The position numbers and the translations under genes were made by a program. A stretch of DNA of 64,000 bases from Paenibacillus piri. GTDB lineage: Bacteria > Bacillota > Bacilli > Paenibacillales > NBRC-103111. The notes under the pieces are model-generated. The model was not told where the DNA came from. It was given only the letters and a program-made list of their open reading frames with translations, and did not search any database. Of this stretch, positions 42,217 to 51,358 are shown in pieces. Where the stretch lies: NCBI RefSeq assembly GCF_004354045.1, contig NZ_SMRT01000002.1, forward strand, positions 372,001 through 436,000, read 5' to 3'. Numbering within the stretch: position 1 is the first letter of the stretch; each line of letters opens with the position of its first letter.

Positions 42217-44341
42217 ATGAAAGAATTCCTTGATAACCGAAACCGGAAAGCCAACCGACTAATACATGAAAAATCTCCATACCTTCTCCAACACGCTTAT
42301 AACCCCGTTGACTGGTACGCATGGGGAGAAGAAGCGTTCTCAAAAGCAGCAAGGGAGAGTAAACCTGTATTTCTGTCCATAGGCTATTCCTAGCTTCGGC
42401 TAAAAAAATAGGAAAAGTGACTTTTCAACATGCCATTGGTGTCACGTCATGGAACGCGAGTCGTTCGAGGATGAAGAAGTTGCCGGACTGCTGAATCATG
42501 ATTTCATCTCCATTAAAGTAGATCGTGAGGAACGGCCCGATATCGACCATCTGTATATGTCCGTTTGTCAAGCGCTTACCGGGCAAGGCGGGTGGCCGCT
42601 TACGATTATCATGACTCCGGAGAAGAAGCCGTTTTTTGCCGGCACTTATTTTCCGAAAGGGCGGAAATACGGCCGCAAAGGGCTGATGGAGCTGCTGCCG
42701 CAAATTGCCGATAAATGGAAGGAAGAACGGGAGAATATCGTCGAAATCAGCCACCAGGTGGTGTCGGAGACGCAAAGCAGGCTTATTGCGAATCTGGAAG
42801 GGGAAATTTCCGCGGAATTGCTGGACCGGGCATTTCGCATTTATGAGCGGCTGTTTGACGCGGAGCATGGCGGATTCGGAGACGCCCCGAAGTTTCCGAC
42901 CTCGCACAATTTGTCCTTGTTGCTCCGCTATTACAAGCGTACGGGCAACGAACAAGCGTTGGCTATGGTCGAAAAGACGCTGGAAGGCATGTCACGAGGC
43001 GGAATGTACGATCATATCGGATTTGGCTTTGCTCGGTATTCGACAGACGAGAAATGGCTGGTGCCGCATTTTGAGAAAATGCTGTACGATAATGCGCTGC
43101 TGACGATGACTTATATCGAAGCGTATCAGTTGACCGGCAAGCAAGCTTACGCCGAAGTAGCGGAGCAAATTATCCAATATATTGTTCGGGATATGACCGA
43201 TGAAGGCGGCGCTTTCTATTCGGCGGAGGATGCGGATTCCGAGGGTGAGGAGGGCAAATTTTACGTATGGCGGCCTTCGGAAATTCGGGAGGTGCTCGGG
43301 GAAGACGAGAGTGAGTTATACTGCCGTGTCTATAATATTACGGAGGAAGGCAATTTTGAAGGGCACAGCATCCCGAATCTGATCGAAATGACGGTGGAGG
43401 ATGCAGCGCGGCGGATGAATATGCCTTTGGCCGAGCTTGTAGAGCGGTTAGAAGCGTCGAGAAACAAGCTGTTCGAGCATCGGGAGCGACGGATTCATCC
43501 GCATAAGGACGATAAAATATTGACCTCATGGAACGGTCTGATGATTATGGCGCTGGCCAAAGCGGCCAAGGCGCTGCAGAAGCCCGAATATGCGCAGGCT
43601 GCCCGGCGCGCGGCCGGGTTTATTTTGCAGGAGCTGCGCCGCGAGGACGGACGGTTGCTGGCCCGTTACCGCGATGGCGAAGCCGCTTATCTCGGCTATT
43701 TGGACGACTATGCCTTCCTTGTATGGGGGCTGATCGAGCTGTACGAAGCGACCTTTGAGCTGGAGCTGCTGCAAACAGCGGTCGAGCTGAACGAGGACAT
43801 GCTGCGGCTGTTCTGGGACGAAGAGAAGGGCGGCTGCTTCTTCTACGGCTCGGACGGCGAGCAGCTGTTTACAAGGCCCAAGGAAATTTATGACGGAGCC
43901 ATGCCATCCGGCAATTCGGCGGCCGCCTTGAACATGGCCAAGCTGGCCAGATATACGTTCAATGCGGAGTTGTCCCAGAAAGCCGACGAGCAGTTGAAGG
44001 CATTCGCCGGATCGGTCGAGAAGTATCCGTCCGGGCATGCGCTCTTCCTGATGGCGCTCGATTTCACGGTAAGCGCTCCGATGGAGATCGTGCTTGCCGG
44101 CGATCCGCGGAAACCGGATATGCAGCAAATGATCGCGAAGCTGCAAACCAAGTTTTTACCGAATGCGATCATGATGCTTCATCCGATGGACGGTCAGGCC
44201 GATGCGGTTCGCAGCCTGATTCCGCTTGTGCAGGATAAAGTGCAGCTGGGCGGTCGGGCGACAGCGTATATTTGCGAAAATTTCGCCTGCCATTCGCCGG
44301 TTACGGATTTGGACGAGCTGGACGATGAGATGCAGCTTTGA
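42217..44341 (+). pseudogene. yyaL: YyaL-type thioredoxin-domain (DUF255) protein, interrupted
   Basis: The gene encodes a protein of about 698 residues with a thioredoxin-like N-terminal domain and an (alpha/alpha)6-barrel, known as DUF255/YyaL (related to SPATA20). The first 58 codons (from ATG 42217, [20 protein letters not shown]) run into TAG at 42391-42393 after IGYS. A 37-bp insertion at 42390-42426 then separates this from TCHWCHVMERESFEDE, where the sequence resumes to the stop at 44341. Removing the insert restores the family motif IGYSTCHWCHVM exactly. The 3' part is otherwise intact and could be translated from ATG 42449, without the CxxC. Confidence 0.9.
42390..42426. repeat. 37-bp insertion in yyaL
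   Basis: The insert carries two hairpin-forming parts, TTCCTA...TAGGAA (overlapping the left border) and GAAAAG-TGA-CTTTTC, and has TTC on both borders. Its length is not a multiple of three and it begins with an in-frame stop codon. Confidence 0.85.
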
Positions 44342-44390
44342 CCGTCATTAAGAGTATCCGACTAAACCAAGCGGCATGTGGGCATATGGA

Positions 44391-44537
44391 TGCGTAATAT
44401 CGCCATCGCGACTCGCTAGAGGCTATGACATCGTGATTTCGTTATTGCATCGCACTAACGGCTACAGCATGCGCACGCGATATCGCACTACAACAGCCAA
44501 CCGCTATGCTTAAATGCAATGTAATCGCATCACGCAC
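44391..44537. repeat. Degenerate short repeats after yyaL
   Basis: Units built around ATCGC(G/A)ACT and GGCTA recur about every 45-50 bp (44405, 44455, 44483 and 44525 regions). No coding potential is seen. Confidence 0.4.
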
Positions 44538-44578
44538 AAAAGCCCGGCACCTCCATCATATGGAAGTGTCGGGCTTTT
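44538..44578. terminator. Bidirectional terminator
   Basis: AAAAGCCCG (44538-44546) and CGGGCTTTT (44570-44578) flank a further stem; both strands end in a T-run. It separates yyaL from the convergent GH18 gene. Confidence 0.9.
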
Positions 44579-44590
44579 AACGTACAGCCG

Positions 44591-46513
44591 TTATTTTTGC
44601 TGCAGCATCATGTTCCACAAATCAGCCGCATCGTAGCCGAGCCGCCATACGGCCACTCCGGCGAGATCATACTTTTTGGCAAGCTCGAGCCGGGCTTTCA
44701 CCGTCGTCTCGTCCTCCAGCCAAAAGACGCGTTTATTGCCGCTATCGGTGTCGGTGTATTCAACCTTGTATTGGCCGAATTTTTCATCGAACGATAAAGC
44801 TGCCTTCTTGCTCGAGATGAGCGCTGGCAAGTCCTTCATCAGCAGCGCCCGGTTATCGACCAGCTTGCCGCTGCTGTCCACCTGCCACTCGCGGGCGTAG
44901 AACGGTATGCCCATGATCAGCTTGTCGCGCGGAATGCCATACGCCAAAAACTCTTTAATGCCTTCCTCGACCCACTGCAACCCGGCAACGGAGCCCGGCT
45001 CCGTACTTCCTTTCCAGTACTGGTCGTAAGTCATCGTGATGATATAATCCACGATCCCGCCCAGCTGTTCGTGATCGTAAGCGGTCTGCGCGTTCCATTT
45101 GACGCTGCCCCGCGGGAGATCGACGGAAATGAGCAAACCTTTCGCATGCGCGGCAGCGGTCAAATTTTTCAAAAAGCTTGTATAAGCGGCACGGTCTTTC
45201 GCCGCCATGCTTTCAAAGTCAATGTTAAGCCCTTCGACGCCGAGTGCGGAGCCTTTGTCCACCAATGCCTGAATGAATTTCGTTTGCGCTTCGGCATTGG
45301 ATAGAAATTGTGAAGTGAGCGCCGAGTCAAACTGATTGTTGACAAGCGGCATCACCTTGTGGCCCTGCTTTTGCAGCCAGGCGACGGTATCCTTGTTCGA
45401 CGTGTCGCCTAAAGTTCCCGAGCTGTCGGCAAGACTGAAATATGTAGGCGACACAACATCAAGCCCGACTGTGTTATTAACCTGACTGCGGATCGTATCA
45501 TTGCTGGAACTGCCGTTCCAACCCCAGAACTGCAGCTTGCGGAAGTTGTCCCAGATGATCGTGTTGTTATCGAGCAGCCGAATCGATGCATTGCTGTAGC
45601 CCATCGCATAGCTGAGCGCATTCGCAATGCTGGAATAATCGGCGATCCTGTTGTCGCCTTGATAAACCTGATAATAAGGATAGTTGGACCAAATGCTTCG
45701 TTTCGAATCGGCGGTTATAATTTCCGAATGCGCAAACTGGTTGGCATAATTGATTGAATCGTCAAGATTAAGATAAGCATCCAAATAAGTGCCGTTTTGA
45801 TAGACTTGATAGTTTTTCACATTGGAAAAAACAACCTTGTTCGACTGACTGTTGACAATCGTGGAGTTGCCCCATTTCAACGATTCGTTGACGGCATCTT
45901 CCAAATAGGCGAACGACCAGGCATCGCTAGTATTCGTACCCTGATAGACTTGATAGATTCGCTCACCCGACGAACGCAGCTCGGCCTTGCGCGAAGCGGG
46001 AATGTTATCCCATACCCAGGAATGGTCGCGAAGATTGACAATATGAGCGCTGCCCCATCGCTTGGCTTCGTTCACAGCCTCATTCAACGTGGCGAATTCC
46101 CAGCTGTCCAGCGTCGCTTCTCCTTGATACAGCCGGTATTTCGGATAGTTATTCCATACCCAGCCGCCGGACTGCAGGTCGCGGACGCTTGCATGGCCCC
46201 ATTTGGAAGCCTCGCGAACCGCTTGATCGAGCGTGGTAAACTCCCATGACGAGCTGCTTAGCCCGCTTTGGTACACTTTGTAACGGGGGTAATTGCTCCA
46301 GAGCCACTTGCGGCTGGCGATATCTTCGACATGGCTGCCGGAAAACTGCTGGGCGTAAGCTTCGGCTGACTTGTAATCTGCGGTTTCCATCAACATTTTA
46401 TTATCTTGATAGACACGGTATTTCGAAGTTTTATCCGCGGCCATCGCCGTGCCTGAGCTAGACAGCAGAAGTGCCAGGACGGTCGAGATTATTAGGGTGG
46501 ATCGCTTCAACAT
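44591..46513 (-). CDS. Secreted GH18 protein with six N-terminal repeats
   Basis: The 640-aa protein has a signal peptide cleaved after AMA, then six repeats of about 47 residues (about 32-330) each opening with YxVYQ and closing with a W.N.P-like tail, and a C-terminal GH18 domain. The catalytic strand reads EGLNIDFES, the YaaH-type variant of DxxDxDxE with the acid Glu kept. Such proteins hydrolyse chitin-like or peptidoglycan glycans; the repeats may bind the cell wall or spore surface, replacing LysM domains. It is a single-gene unit convergent with yyaL. The repeat is unknown to me. Confidence 0.85.
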   Translation of the reverse strand: MLKRSTLIISTVLALLLSSSGTAMAADKTSKYRVYQDNKMLMETADYKSAEAYAQQFSGSHVEDIASRKWLWSNYPRYKVYQSGLSSSSWEFTTLDQAVREASKWGHASVRDLQSGGWVWNNYPKYRLYQGEATLDSWEFATLNEAVNEAKRWGSAHIVNLRDHSWVWDNIPASRKAELRSSGERIYQVYQGTNTSDAWSFAYLEDAVNESLKWGNSTIVNSQSNKVVFSNVKNYQVYQNGTYLDAYLNLDDSINYANQFAHSEIITADSKRSIWSNYPYYQVYQGDNRIADYSSIANALSYAMGYSNASIRLLDNNTIIWDNFRKLQFWGWNGSSSNDTIRSQVNNTVGLDVVSPTYFSLADSSGTLGDTSNKDTVAWLQKQGHKVMPLVNNQFDSALTSQFLSNAEAQTKFIQALVDKGSALGVEGLNIDFESMAAKDRAAYTSFLKNLTAAAHAKGLLISVDLPRGSVKWNAQTAYDHEQLGGIVDYIITMTYDQYWKGSTEPGSVAGLQWVEEGIKEFLAYGIPRDKLIMGIPFYAREWQVDSSGKLVDNRALLMKDLPALISSKKAALSFDEKFGQYKVEYTDTDSGNKRVFWLEDETTVKARLELAKKYDLAGVAVWRLGYDAADLWNMMLQQK

Positions 46514-46647
46514 AGATCATCCTCTTTCTACTATATCTACTAATATAAACGCAAATAGGGACTGTTAAGTTGCGTAGGAAAATAGTAGAAAGAAGATTTG
46601 CCGGCGTTTTGTAGCAAAGCGGTGAACAACTTTCGGTTTTTCGCACG

Positions 46648-46683
46648 AAAAAAATCCTCTGTCCGTTTGTACGGAGCAGAGGA
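46648..46683 (-). terminator. Rho-independent terminator (minus strand)
   Basis: TCCTCT/AGAGGA and CCGT/ACGG form a two-part stem; the minus strand ends in T7. It closes the DUF2653 gene. Confidence 0.85.
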
Positions 46684-46696
46684 CGGGTATGACCGG

Positions 46697-46972
46697 TTAA
46701 TGAATATCCGCGACGATTTCTTCCTCCAGCTGCAGCTGGATCTGATCGCGGAATACGCGCATGTTATGCTGGTTCAGCAAGTAACGTTCAATTGCCTCCA
46801 ATATATTGGCGGCGATAATAATTTGACTGCGGCCTTCGGCATGCACTTCCGCCGAAAAGCCGTAATCCTCATCCCACATCATCTCCACTTCGACCTGCGT
46901 GGGCTGAAGACGTTTTCGTTCGGCCATATGCATACATATGGCATTAATAATTTCCTGCTCGGTTAATCTCAT
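46697..46972 (-). CDS. DUF2653 (YxcD-like) protein
   Basis: The 91-aa cytoplasmic protein matches the DUF2653 family: LTEQEIINAICMHMAERKRL, then VEVEMMWDEDYGFSAEV, then YLLNQHNMRVFRDQIQLQLE. Its function is unknown. It lies 30 bp after the glycine-rich membrane protein gene on the same strand and shares its terminator. Confidence 0.75.
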   Translation of the reverse strand: MRLTEQEIINAICMHMAERKRLQPTQVEVEMMWDEDYGFSAEVHAEGRSQIIIAANILEAIERYLLNQHNMRVFRDQIQLQLEEEIVADIH

Positions 46973-47002
46973 GCTTCGATAACACCCGCCTGATACTAGG
47001 AA

Positions 47003-47440
47003 TTAGGAACGTCTCGGTTCTTCGTCCAATTTGCGCTTGTTGCGGAAATACTGCACGATTCGGACGACAACCATAACTAATACCACGATGGCGAGCACAT
47101 TGACCAACAGACCTAGAATGTTGCCGAGCGCACCCATGTTTCCGAATAAACCGCCGAACAGCATACCGGCCAGACCGCCGATCAGCATGCCTTTCATTAA
47201 GCCGCCGCCGAAAAGACCGGGCTTTGCAGCCGTGTTCGGAGTCGTTGCCGAGCTTGGGGCTTTCGAGGCGCTTGGATCCGCCTTGTTGACGCCGCTGTTA
47301 GGCGTCTGATTTGTTGTCGTGTTCGAGTTGAAGCTTTTCTTAGGCGCTTTGTACGATTTTGCAGCATCTGCAACACCGACGGCACTAAACGAAAAGGCAA
47401 TCGTGCACGCCAGCATGAGCATGGATAATTTTTTCCACAT
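47003..47440 (-). CDS. Exported small membrane protein with Gly-rich region
   Basis: The 145-aa product has a signal peptide (to about residue 27), a low-complexity Ser/Thr/Asn/Pro stretch, a Gly-rich hydrophobic segment (GGLAGMLFGGLFGNMGALGN) and a C-terminal membrane helix with a basic tail. The layout resembles Tim44-like or YozJ-type small exported proteins, but I do not assign it. ATG at 47440 is preferred because GGAGGG lies just upstream; the longer frame to 47509 would add 23 residues before a signal peptide. Confidence 0.7.
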   Translation of the reverse strand: MWKKLSMLMLACTIAFSFSAVGVADAAKSYKAPKKSFNSNTTTNQTPNSGVNKADPSASKAPSSATTPNTAAKPGLFGGGLMKGMLIGGLAGMLFGGLFGNMGALGNILGLLVNVLAIVVLVMVVVRIVQYFRNKRKLDEEPRRS

Positions 47441-47606
47441 TCGTTTAACCCTCCATTTATTATTGTGTAGTAAAAACCCACATACCTTCACTACGAATAA
47501 TCTGGTCAAAGGTTTCAGTTTTTATCCCTTCTTGATACAATAAGAATATTCATAGCTGGAGCTAGCAAATATTTCACGATTCAAGCATATGCAGAGGCGG
47601 GAAATC

Positions 47607-48143
47607 ATGTCGACATATCCTCAAGCTTATATCGATTACTTAATTTATTTTCATGCCGACCGGGATTTTTTCGAATGCCATGAGGTCATGGAACAATATT
47701 GGAAAGAACATCCCGGCGACCCATTGTCCCGGGCCTATGTGGGCTGCATTCAGGTTGCCGTATCGATGTACCATCAGCGCCGCGGCAATGTGGCCGGTGC
47801 CTTAAAAATGCTGCAATCCGCATTGCTGCTTTTCAGCGATCCGGATCTGGCGCAGCTCGGCATACAGCCGGATGAATTTCGCGCCAGGTTGACGGAACGT
47901 CTGGCGCAATTGGAAGGTCCGAATTTTCAATATACGGATTTGAACATTCCATTGGCGGACCCCCGGCTGATCGAGCGGTGCACGAAGGAGTGCGAAGCTA
48001 AGGGACGAGGCTGGCAGCGCCCCAGCGATTTGACCGACACGTATTTGATTCATAAGCACACACTGCGGGACCGCAGCCCGGTAATCGAGGAGCGGGAACG
48101 GAGCAGGCAGCTGAAAAACGGGACAAAGAGGGGGAAAGCATGA
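47607..48143 (+). CDS. DUF309 domain protein
   Basis: The 178-aa protein has the DUF309 core: FHADRDFFECHEVMEQYWKE, with conserved His and Glu residues, followed by AYVGCIQVAVSMYHQRRGN. The function of the domain is unknown. ATG 47607 is chosen over 47589 because the AGGCGGGAA site (47593-47601) lies between them. The stop overlaps the next ATG by four bases, placing it in an operon with a two-component system. Confidence 0.8.
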   Translation: MSTYPQAYIDYLIYFHADRDFFECHEVMEQYWKEHPGDPLSRAYVGCIQVAVSMYHQRRGNVAGALKMLQSALLLFSDPDLAQLGIQPDEFRARLTERLAQLEGPNFQYTDLNIPLADPRLIERCTKECEAKGRGWQRPSDLTDTYLIHKHTLRDRSPVIEERERSRQLKNGTKRGKA

Positions 48144-48883
48144 GCACTGTGGCTAAGCTGAAGCTGGGGAAAATCGTCGTCGTGGACGACGAACCGAATA
48201 TTGTGGAAGTGATTCGGCTGTACCTGGAGCATGCCGGGTATGAACCGGTCATCGCCTATCGCGGCGGGGAAGTGCTGCAGCTCCTGAGAGAGCAGCAGCC
48301 GGATTTGGTGCTGCTTGATGTGATGCTGCCCGATTATTCGGGCTTTGAGCTGTGCGGACACATCCGGGGCGAATCGGGCGTTTTGGCGCAGACGCCGATC
48401 ATCTTCCTGACGGCGAAAGGCGAGTCGATCGACAAGCTGCGCGCATTTAATCTGGGCGTGGACGATTATATCGTCAAGCCTTTCGATCCGAACGAGCTGA
48501 TCGCCCGGGTTAAAGCGGTGCTGCGCCGCACCCAGATGCAGATCGCCGCAGTCCAAATACCGGCAGAGCCGGACAAGAAGACGCTGCGGATCGGCTCGCT
48601 CGTGATTGACCCGTACCAATACCGGGTAACCATGAACGGCGAACGAATAGATTTGACGCCGAAGGAGATCGAGCTGCTCCATTTTCTCGCCTCCAATCCC
48701 GGCCGGGTGTACTCCCGCGAGGATTTGCTCGGCTATGTTTGGAACTTCGATTTTAGCGGCGGCACGCGGACGGTCGACGCCCACGTCAAAAACCTGCGCA
48801 AAAAGCTGGGGGCGAGTCCGGAGTGGTCTATCCAGACGCTCTGGGGGATCGGCTATTCCTTCGAGGTCGCGCGCCATGCTTAA
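48140..48883 (+). CDS. OmpR-type response regulator
   Basis: The 247-aa regulator has a receiver domain with VVDDEPN and phosphoacceptor Asp60 (LLDVMLPDYSG), the conserved Lys (YIVKPFDP), and a winged-helix DNA-binding domain (residues about 150-245, with TPKEIELLHFLASNPGRVYS). It is translationally coupled to DUF309 upstream and to the kinase downstream. Confidence 0.93.
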   Translation: MSTVAKLKLGKIVVVDDEPNIVEVIRLYLEHAGYEPVIAYRGGEVLQLLREQQPDLVLLDVMLPDYSGFELCGHIRGESGVLAQTPIIFLTAKGESIDKLRAFNLGVDDYIVKPFDPNELIARVKAVLRRTQMQIAAVQIPAEPDKKTLRIGSLVIDPYQYRVTMNGERIDLTPKEIELLHFLASNPGRVYSREDLLGYVWNFDFSGGTRTVDAHVKNLRKKLGASPEWSIQTLWGIGYSFEVARHA

Positions 48884-50321
48884 CCGTTGGTACAAAAGCT
48901 TTTATATCAAAATATTTTTATCTTTTTTGGTCACCTGTATTTTATTTTTCGTCGGTTTGGCGCTTTTCTGGAACGCATATTTCACGGACTTATTTTATAA
49001 GGATAAAAAGGAGCTGCTCTCTTCGAGGTTCGCTGAGGTATCCAAGCTGCTGCCCAATGTGCAGGAGGGGACCATTTCCACCCGCGAGCTGCGGTTCGGC
49101 GTCCGGATTATCGCCCGCAGCATCAACGGAAGCGTGTGGCTGGTCGACGGTCAGGGCGTTGTGCTGAACGGCTCCTCCGAGCGCGAGGGCTCCGTCATTC
49201 CGAAAGCGATGGATCCTTTATTTATCGAAGGGTTAAAAGGATATTCCGGATTCATCGCCGGACAATACCGGTTCGACCCGCGGGCGAGAGACGGGTTGCT
49301 GACCTACTATGCGCCGGCGCAGATGAACGGCCAGCCGATCGTCATTTTCCTGAACGTGCCTGCGGTGGAAGTGAGCGAGGCGCTGGCCGCGGTCCGCTGG
49401 AATATCGTAGTGCCGCTGTTGTTTTCGCTCTTGACGGTCGGCATCATCCTGTACATATTGTCGCGCAAGCTCGCCGGACCACTGCAGCAGATGAATAGGG
49501 CAGCCCTGGAGGTGGCGGGAGGCGATTTCACGGCGAGGGTACCCATAACCTCGGAGGATGAAGTCGGAGAGCTGGCCAAAAGCTTCAATTTCATGGTCGA
49601 CCAGTTGGTGCAATGGGAGGATGCCCGGCAGGAATTTCTGGCGAACGTTTCCCATGAGCTGCGCTCGCCGCTGACCTCGCTGCGCGGTTTGATCATCGCC
49701 ATGAACGATAAGGTGATTCCCGAGGAGCGCTACGGCCATTATTTGAAAATATGCGATTACGAGGTACAGCGGTTGCAGCGGCTTGTCAACGATTTGCTTG
49801 ATTTGGCAAGAATTCAAAACGGGATGGATGTGTTCCGGACGCGCCCGCTGCTACTTCAGGAGAAAATCGGGGAAACGCTGGAGCTGCTCCGTACCGCGAT
49901 GAACGATAAACGGATCGCGCTTCAGGAACGAATGCCGGACGAGGACGACGAACCGGTCATTGCGGAATTGGACCCGGACCGGTTTGCGCAAATATTGCAA
50001 AATCTGCTTTATAACGCCATCCAATTCACTCCCGCCGGCGGCACCATTACAGTAGAGCTGCGATCGGAGGGGGAGCGCGCAGTCATTGTCATTCGCGATA
50101 CGGGGATCGGAATGGCCGAGGAAGAATTGCACCGCATTTGGGACCGTTTCTACAAGGTGGAGCATTCCCGCGCCTCCTTGTCGGAAGGGACGGGACTCGG
50201 CCTGACGATCGTTAAGCATCTGGTTAACGGTATGAAAGGGACGATCGCGGTCACGAGCGAGCTTGGGGCGGGCACCGAATTTACGCTGACCTTTCCTTTG
50301 AGCGAAAGCTGGGACTATTGA
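48876..50321 (+). CDS. HAMP sensor histidine kinase
   Basis: The 481-aa kinase has two membrane helices (about 13-35 and 168-188) around an outer domain, a HAMP domain (about 190-242), the phosphoacceptor His260 in ANVSHELRSPL, and an ATPase domain with N-, G1- and G2-boxes (RDTGIGM, GTGLGLTIVKHL). It overlaps the regulator gene by eight bases. The longer open frame back to 48735 lies inside the regulator gene. The lipoprotein gene at 50458 may be its target. Confidence 0.92.
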   Translation: MLNRWYKSFYIKIFLSFLVTCILFFVGLALFWNAYFTDLFYKDKKELLSSRFAEVSKLLPNVQEGTISTRELRFGVRIIARSINGSVWLVDGQGVVLNGSSEREGSVIPKAMDPLFIEGLKGYSGFIAGQYRFDPRARDGLLTYYAPAQMNGQPIVIFLNVPAVEVSEALAAVRWNIVVPLLFSLLTVGIILYILSRKLAGPLQQMNRAALEVAGGDFTARVPITSEDEVGELAKSFNFMVDQLVQWEDARQEFLANVSHELRSPLTSLRGLIIAMNDKVIPEERYGHYLKICDYEVQRLQRLVNDLLDLARIQNGMDVFRTRPLLLQEKIGETLELLRTAMNDKRIALQERMPDEDDEPVIAELDPDRFAQILQNLLYNAIQFTPAGGTITVELRSEGERAVIVIRDTGIGMAEEELHRIWDRFYKVEHSRASLSEGTGLGLTIVKHLVNGMKGTIAVTSELGAGTEFTLTFPLSESWDY

Positions 50322-50457
50322 TGATTTTACATATTTTTCACAAATGACACATAATTTCATCAAAGTTTAGGGCTATTCTGACACTAAGCTAAGCTTTGTA
50401 CGGAGAAGTTATTGCAGCAAGAAAACAAGCGGCGGACGTTGGGATGGAGGGTGGCTC

Positions 50458-51090
50458 GTGAAAATTGTACGAATGTCGGTGGCAGGCATTGTCATGGCGG
50501 GGTTGATAAACGGTTGCGCAGCTTCGGCTACCCAGAAGCCCCTTCCGGTCCAGCCTGTCTCTCCCGCTTCCGTGGTTGAGCGGCAGGACGATTTTCAAAG
50601 CAGCCGCGAAAAGGATATGGTGCTGTTGTTTCAAAGCCTGCTGCAAATGAACAAGCGTGAAAATTTGAAAATAAGCGCGGCCCAGGCGGAGAGCCTACTC
50701 CCCTTGATTAAAAGAAACAGCAGCGTAGGCGAGCTCGAAACCTCCGATCAAAAGGTGATAACGGCGCTGCTGACCGAAGATCAAAAGCGGTATGTGGATG
50801 AATTTTTGGAGGAGACCCGGCTCCGCAAGGAGCAGTTTAAGGAGCTTAAGGAGCAGCAAGGAATCAGCGAGGAAGAACGCGAGCGCATGATCCGCGAATT
50901 TTTGTCCAAGCGCGCGCAGGAAAGAGACGGACAGCCGCCGCCGCATCATAATCGCGAGGACGGAGGCGCTCCGGCTCTGCCTGGAGCCGGCGCCGGGCCC
51001 GTACCGGCCGGACCGGGCGGCAAAAATATTGAGCAGCAGCTTATCGATCTGCTGGAAGCCAAGCTGCGCAGCCGCGGGGGCGGCAAATAA
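50458..51090 (+). CDS. Hypothetical lipoprotein with helical body
   Basis: The 210-aa product starts at GTG 50458 behind GGAGGGTGG and has a lipoprotein signal ending L16-I-N-G-C20. The middle (about 60-150) is highly helical and charged (LTEDQKRYVDEFLEETRLRK, then SEEERERMIREFLSKRAQER), followed by a Pro/Gly/Ala-rich linker and a short C-terminal helix. The layout is reminiscent of Spy/CpxP-type periplasmic sensors, but that is only a resemblance. It follows a two-component system by 136 bp. Confidence 0.65.
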   Translation: MKIVRMSVAGIVMAGLINGCAASATQKPLPVQPVSPASVVERQDDFQSSREKDMVLLFQSLLQMNKRENLKISAAQAESLLPLIKRNSSVGELETSDQKVITALLTEDQKRYVDEFLEETRLRKEQFKELKEQQGISEEERERMIREFLSKRAQERDGQPPPHHNREDGGAPALPGAGAGPVPAGPGGKNIEQQLIDLLEAKLRSRGGGK

Positions 51091-51358
51091 GCGGGCGCTG
51101 CGGCGCCGGCCGTGCAGCGCGATATGCTGGCCCGGGTACAGCCACGGCCGCGCCAAATTGCTCCTTTGCCCGCCGCGCGGCCGGCTGTCGTGCCGAGGCG
51201 GGCCCGGATCGCGTCTCCGCCCGCTTGACGCCTTGCCGTCCCCCTCGCTTGCCGCTGCGTCCGCTCCAGCGCCATACCCTAAAAAAACGCAAAGAAGCCG
51301 CAAAACCATGATCAGAATGATTTTGCGGCTTCTTTGCGTTAGCTAACCGGCGCTTCCT
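51091..51358. other. GC-rich spacer between lipoprotein and carbonic anhydrase
   Basis: Long open frames run through it on both strands because of the base composition, but none has a family or ribosome-binding site. The only structure is the terminator at 51281-51340. Confidence 0.5.
51281..51340 (-). terminator. Bidirectional terminator with 20-bp stem
   Basis: The arm from 51286 to 51305 pairs perfectly with 51321 to 51340 around a 15-nt loop. The minus strand continues into T7, so it mainly ends the carbonic anhydrase gene. Confidence 0.88.

Noticed and set aside
51286..51340. 20-bp perfect stem as a novel structured RNA
   Set aside because: The minus strand runs into T7 right behind the stem and the carbonic anhydrase gene ends 18 bp away, so it is an ordinary terminator.
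51091..51358. Overlapping open frames of 80-200 codons on both strands
   Set aside because: They stem from GC-rich composition; none has a recognisable family or a ribosome-binding site.
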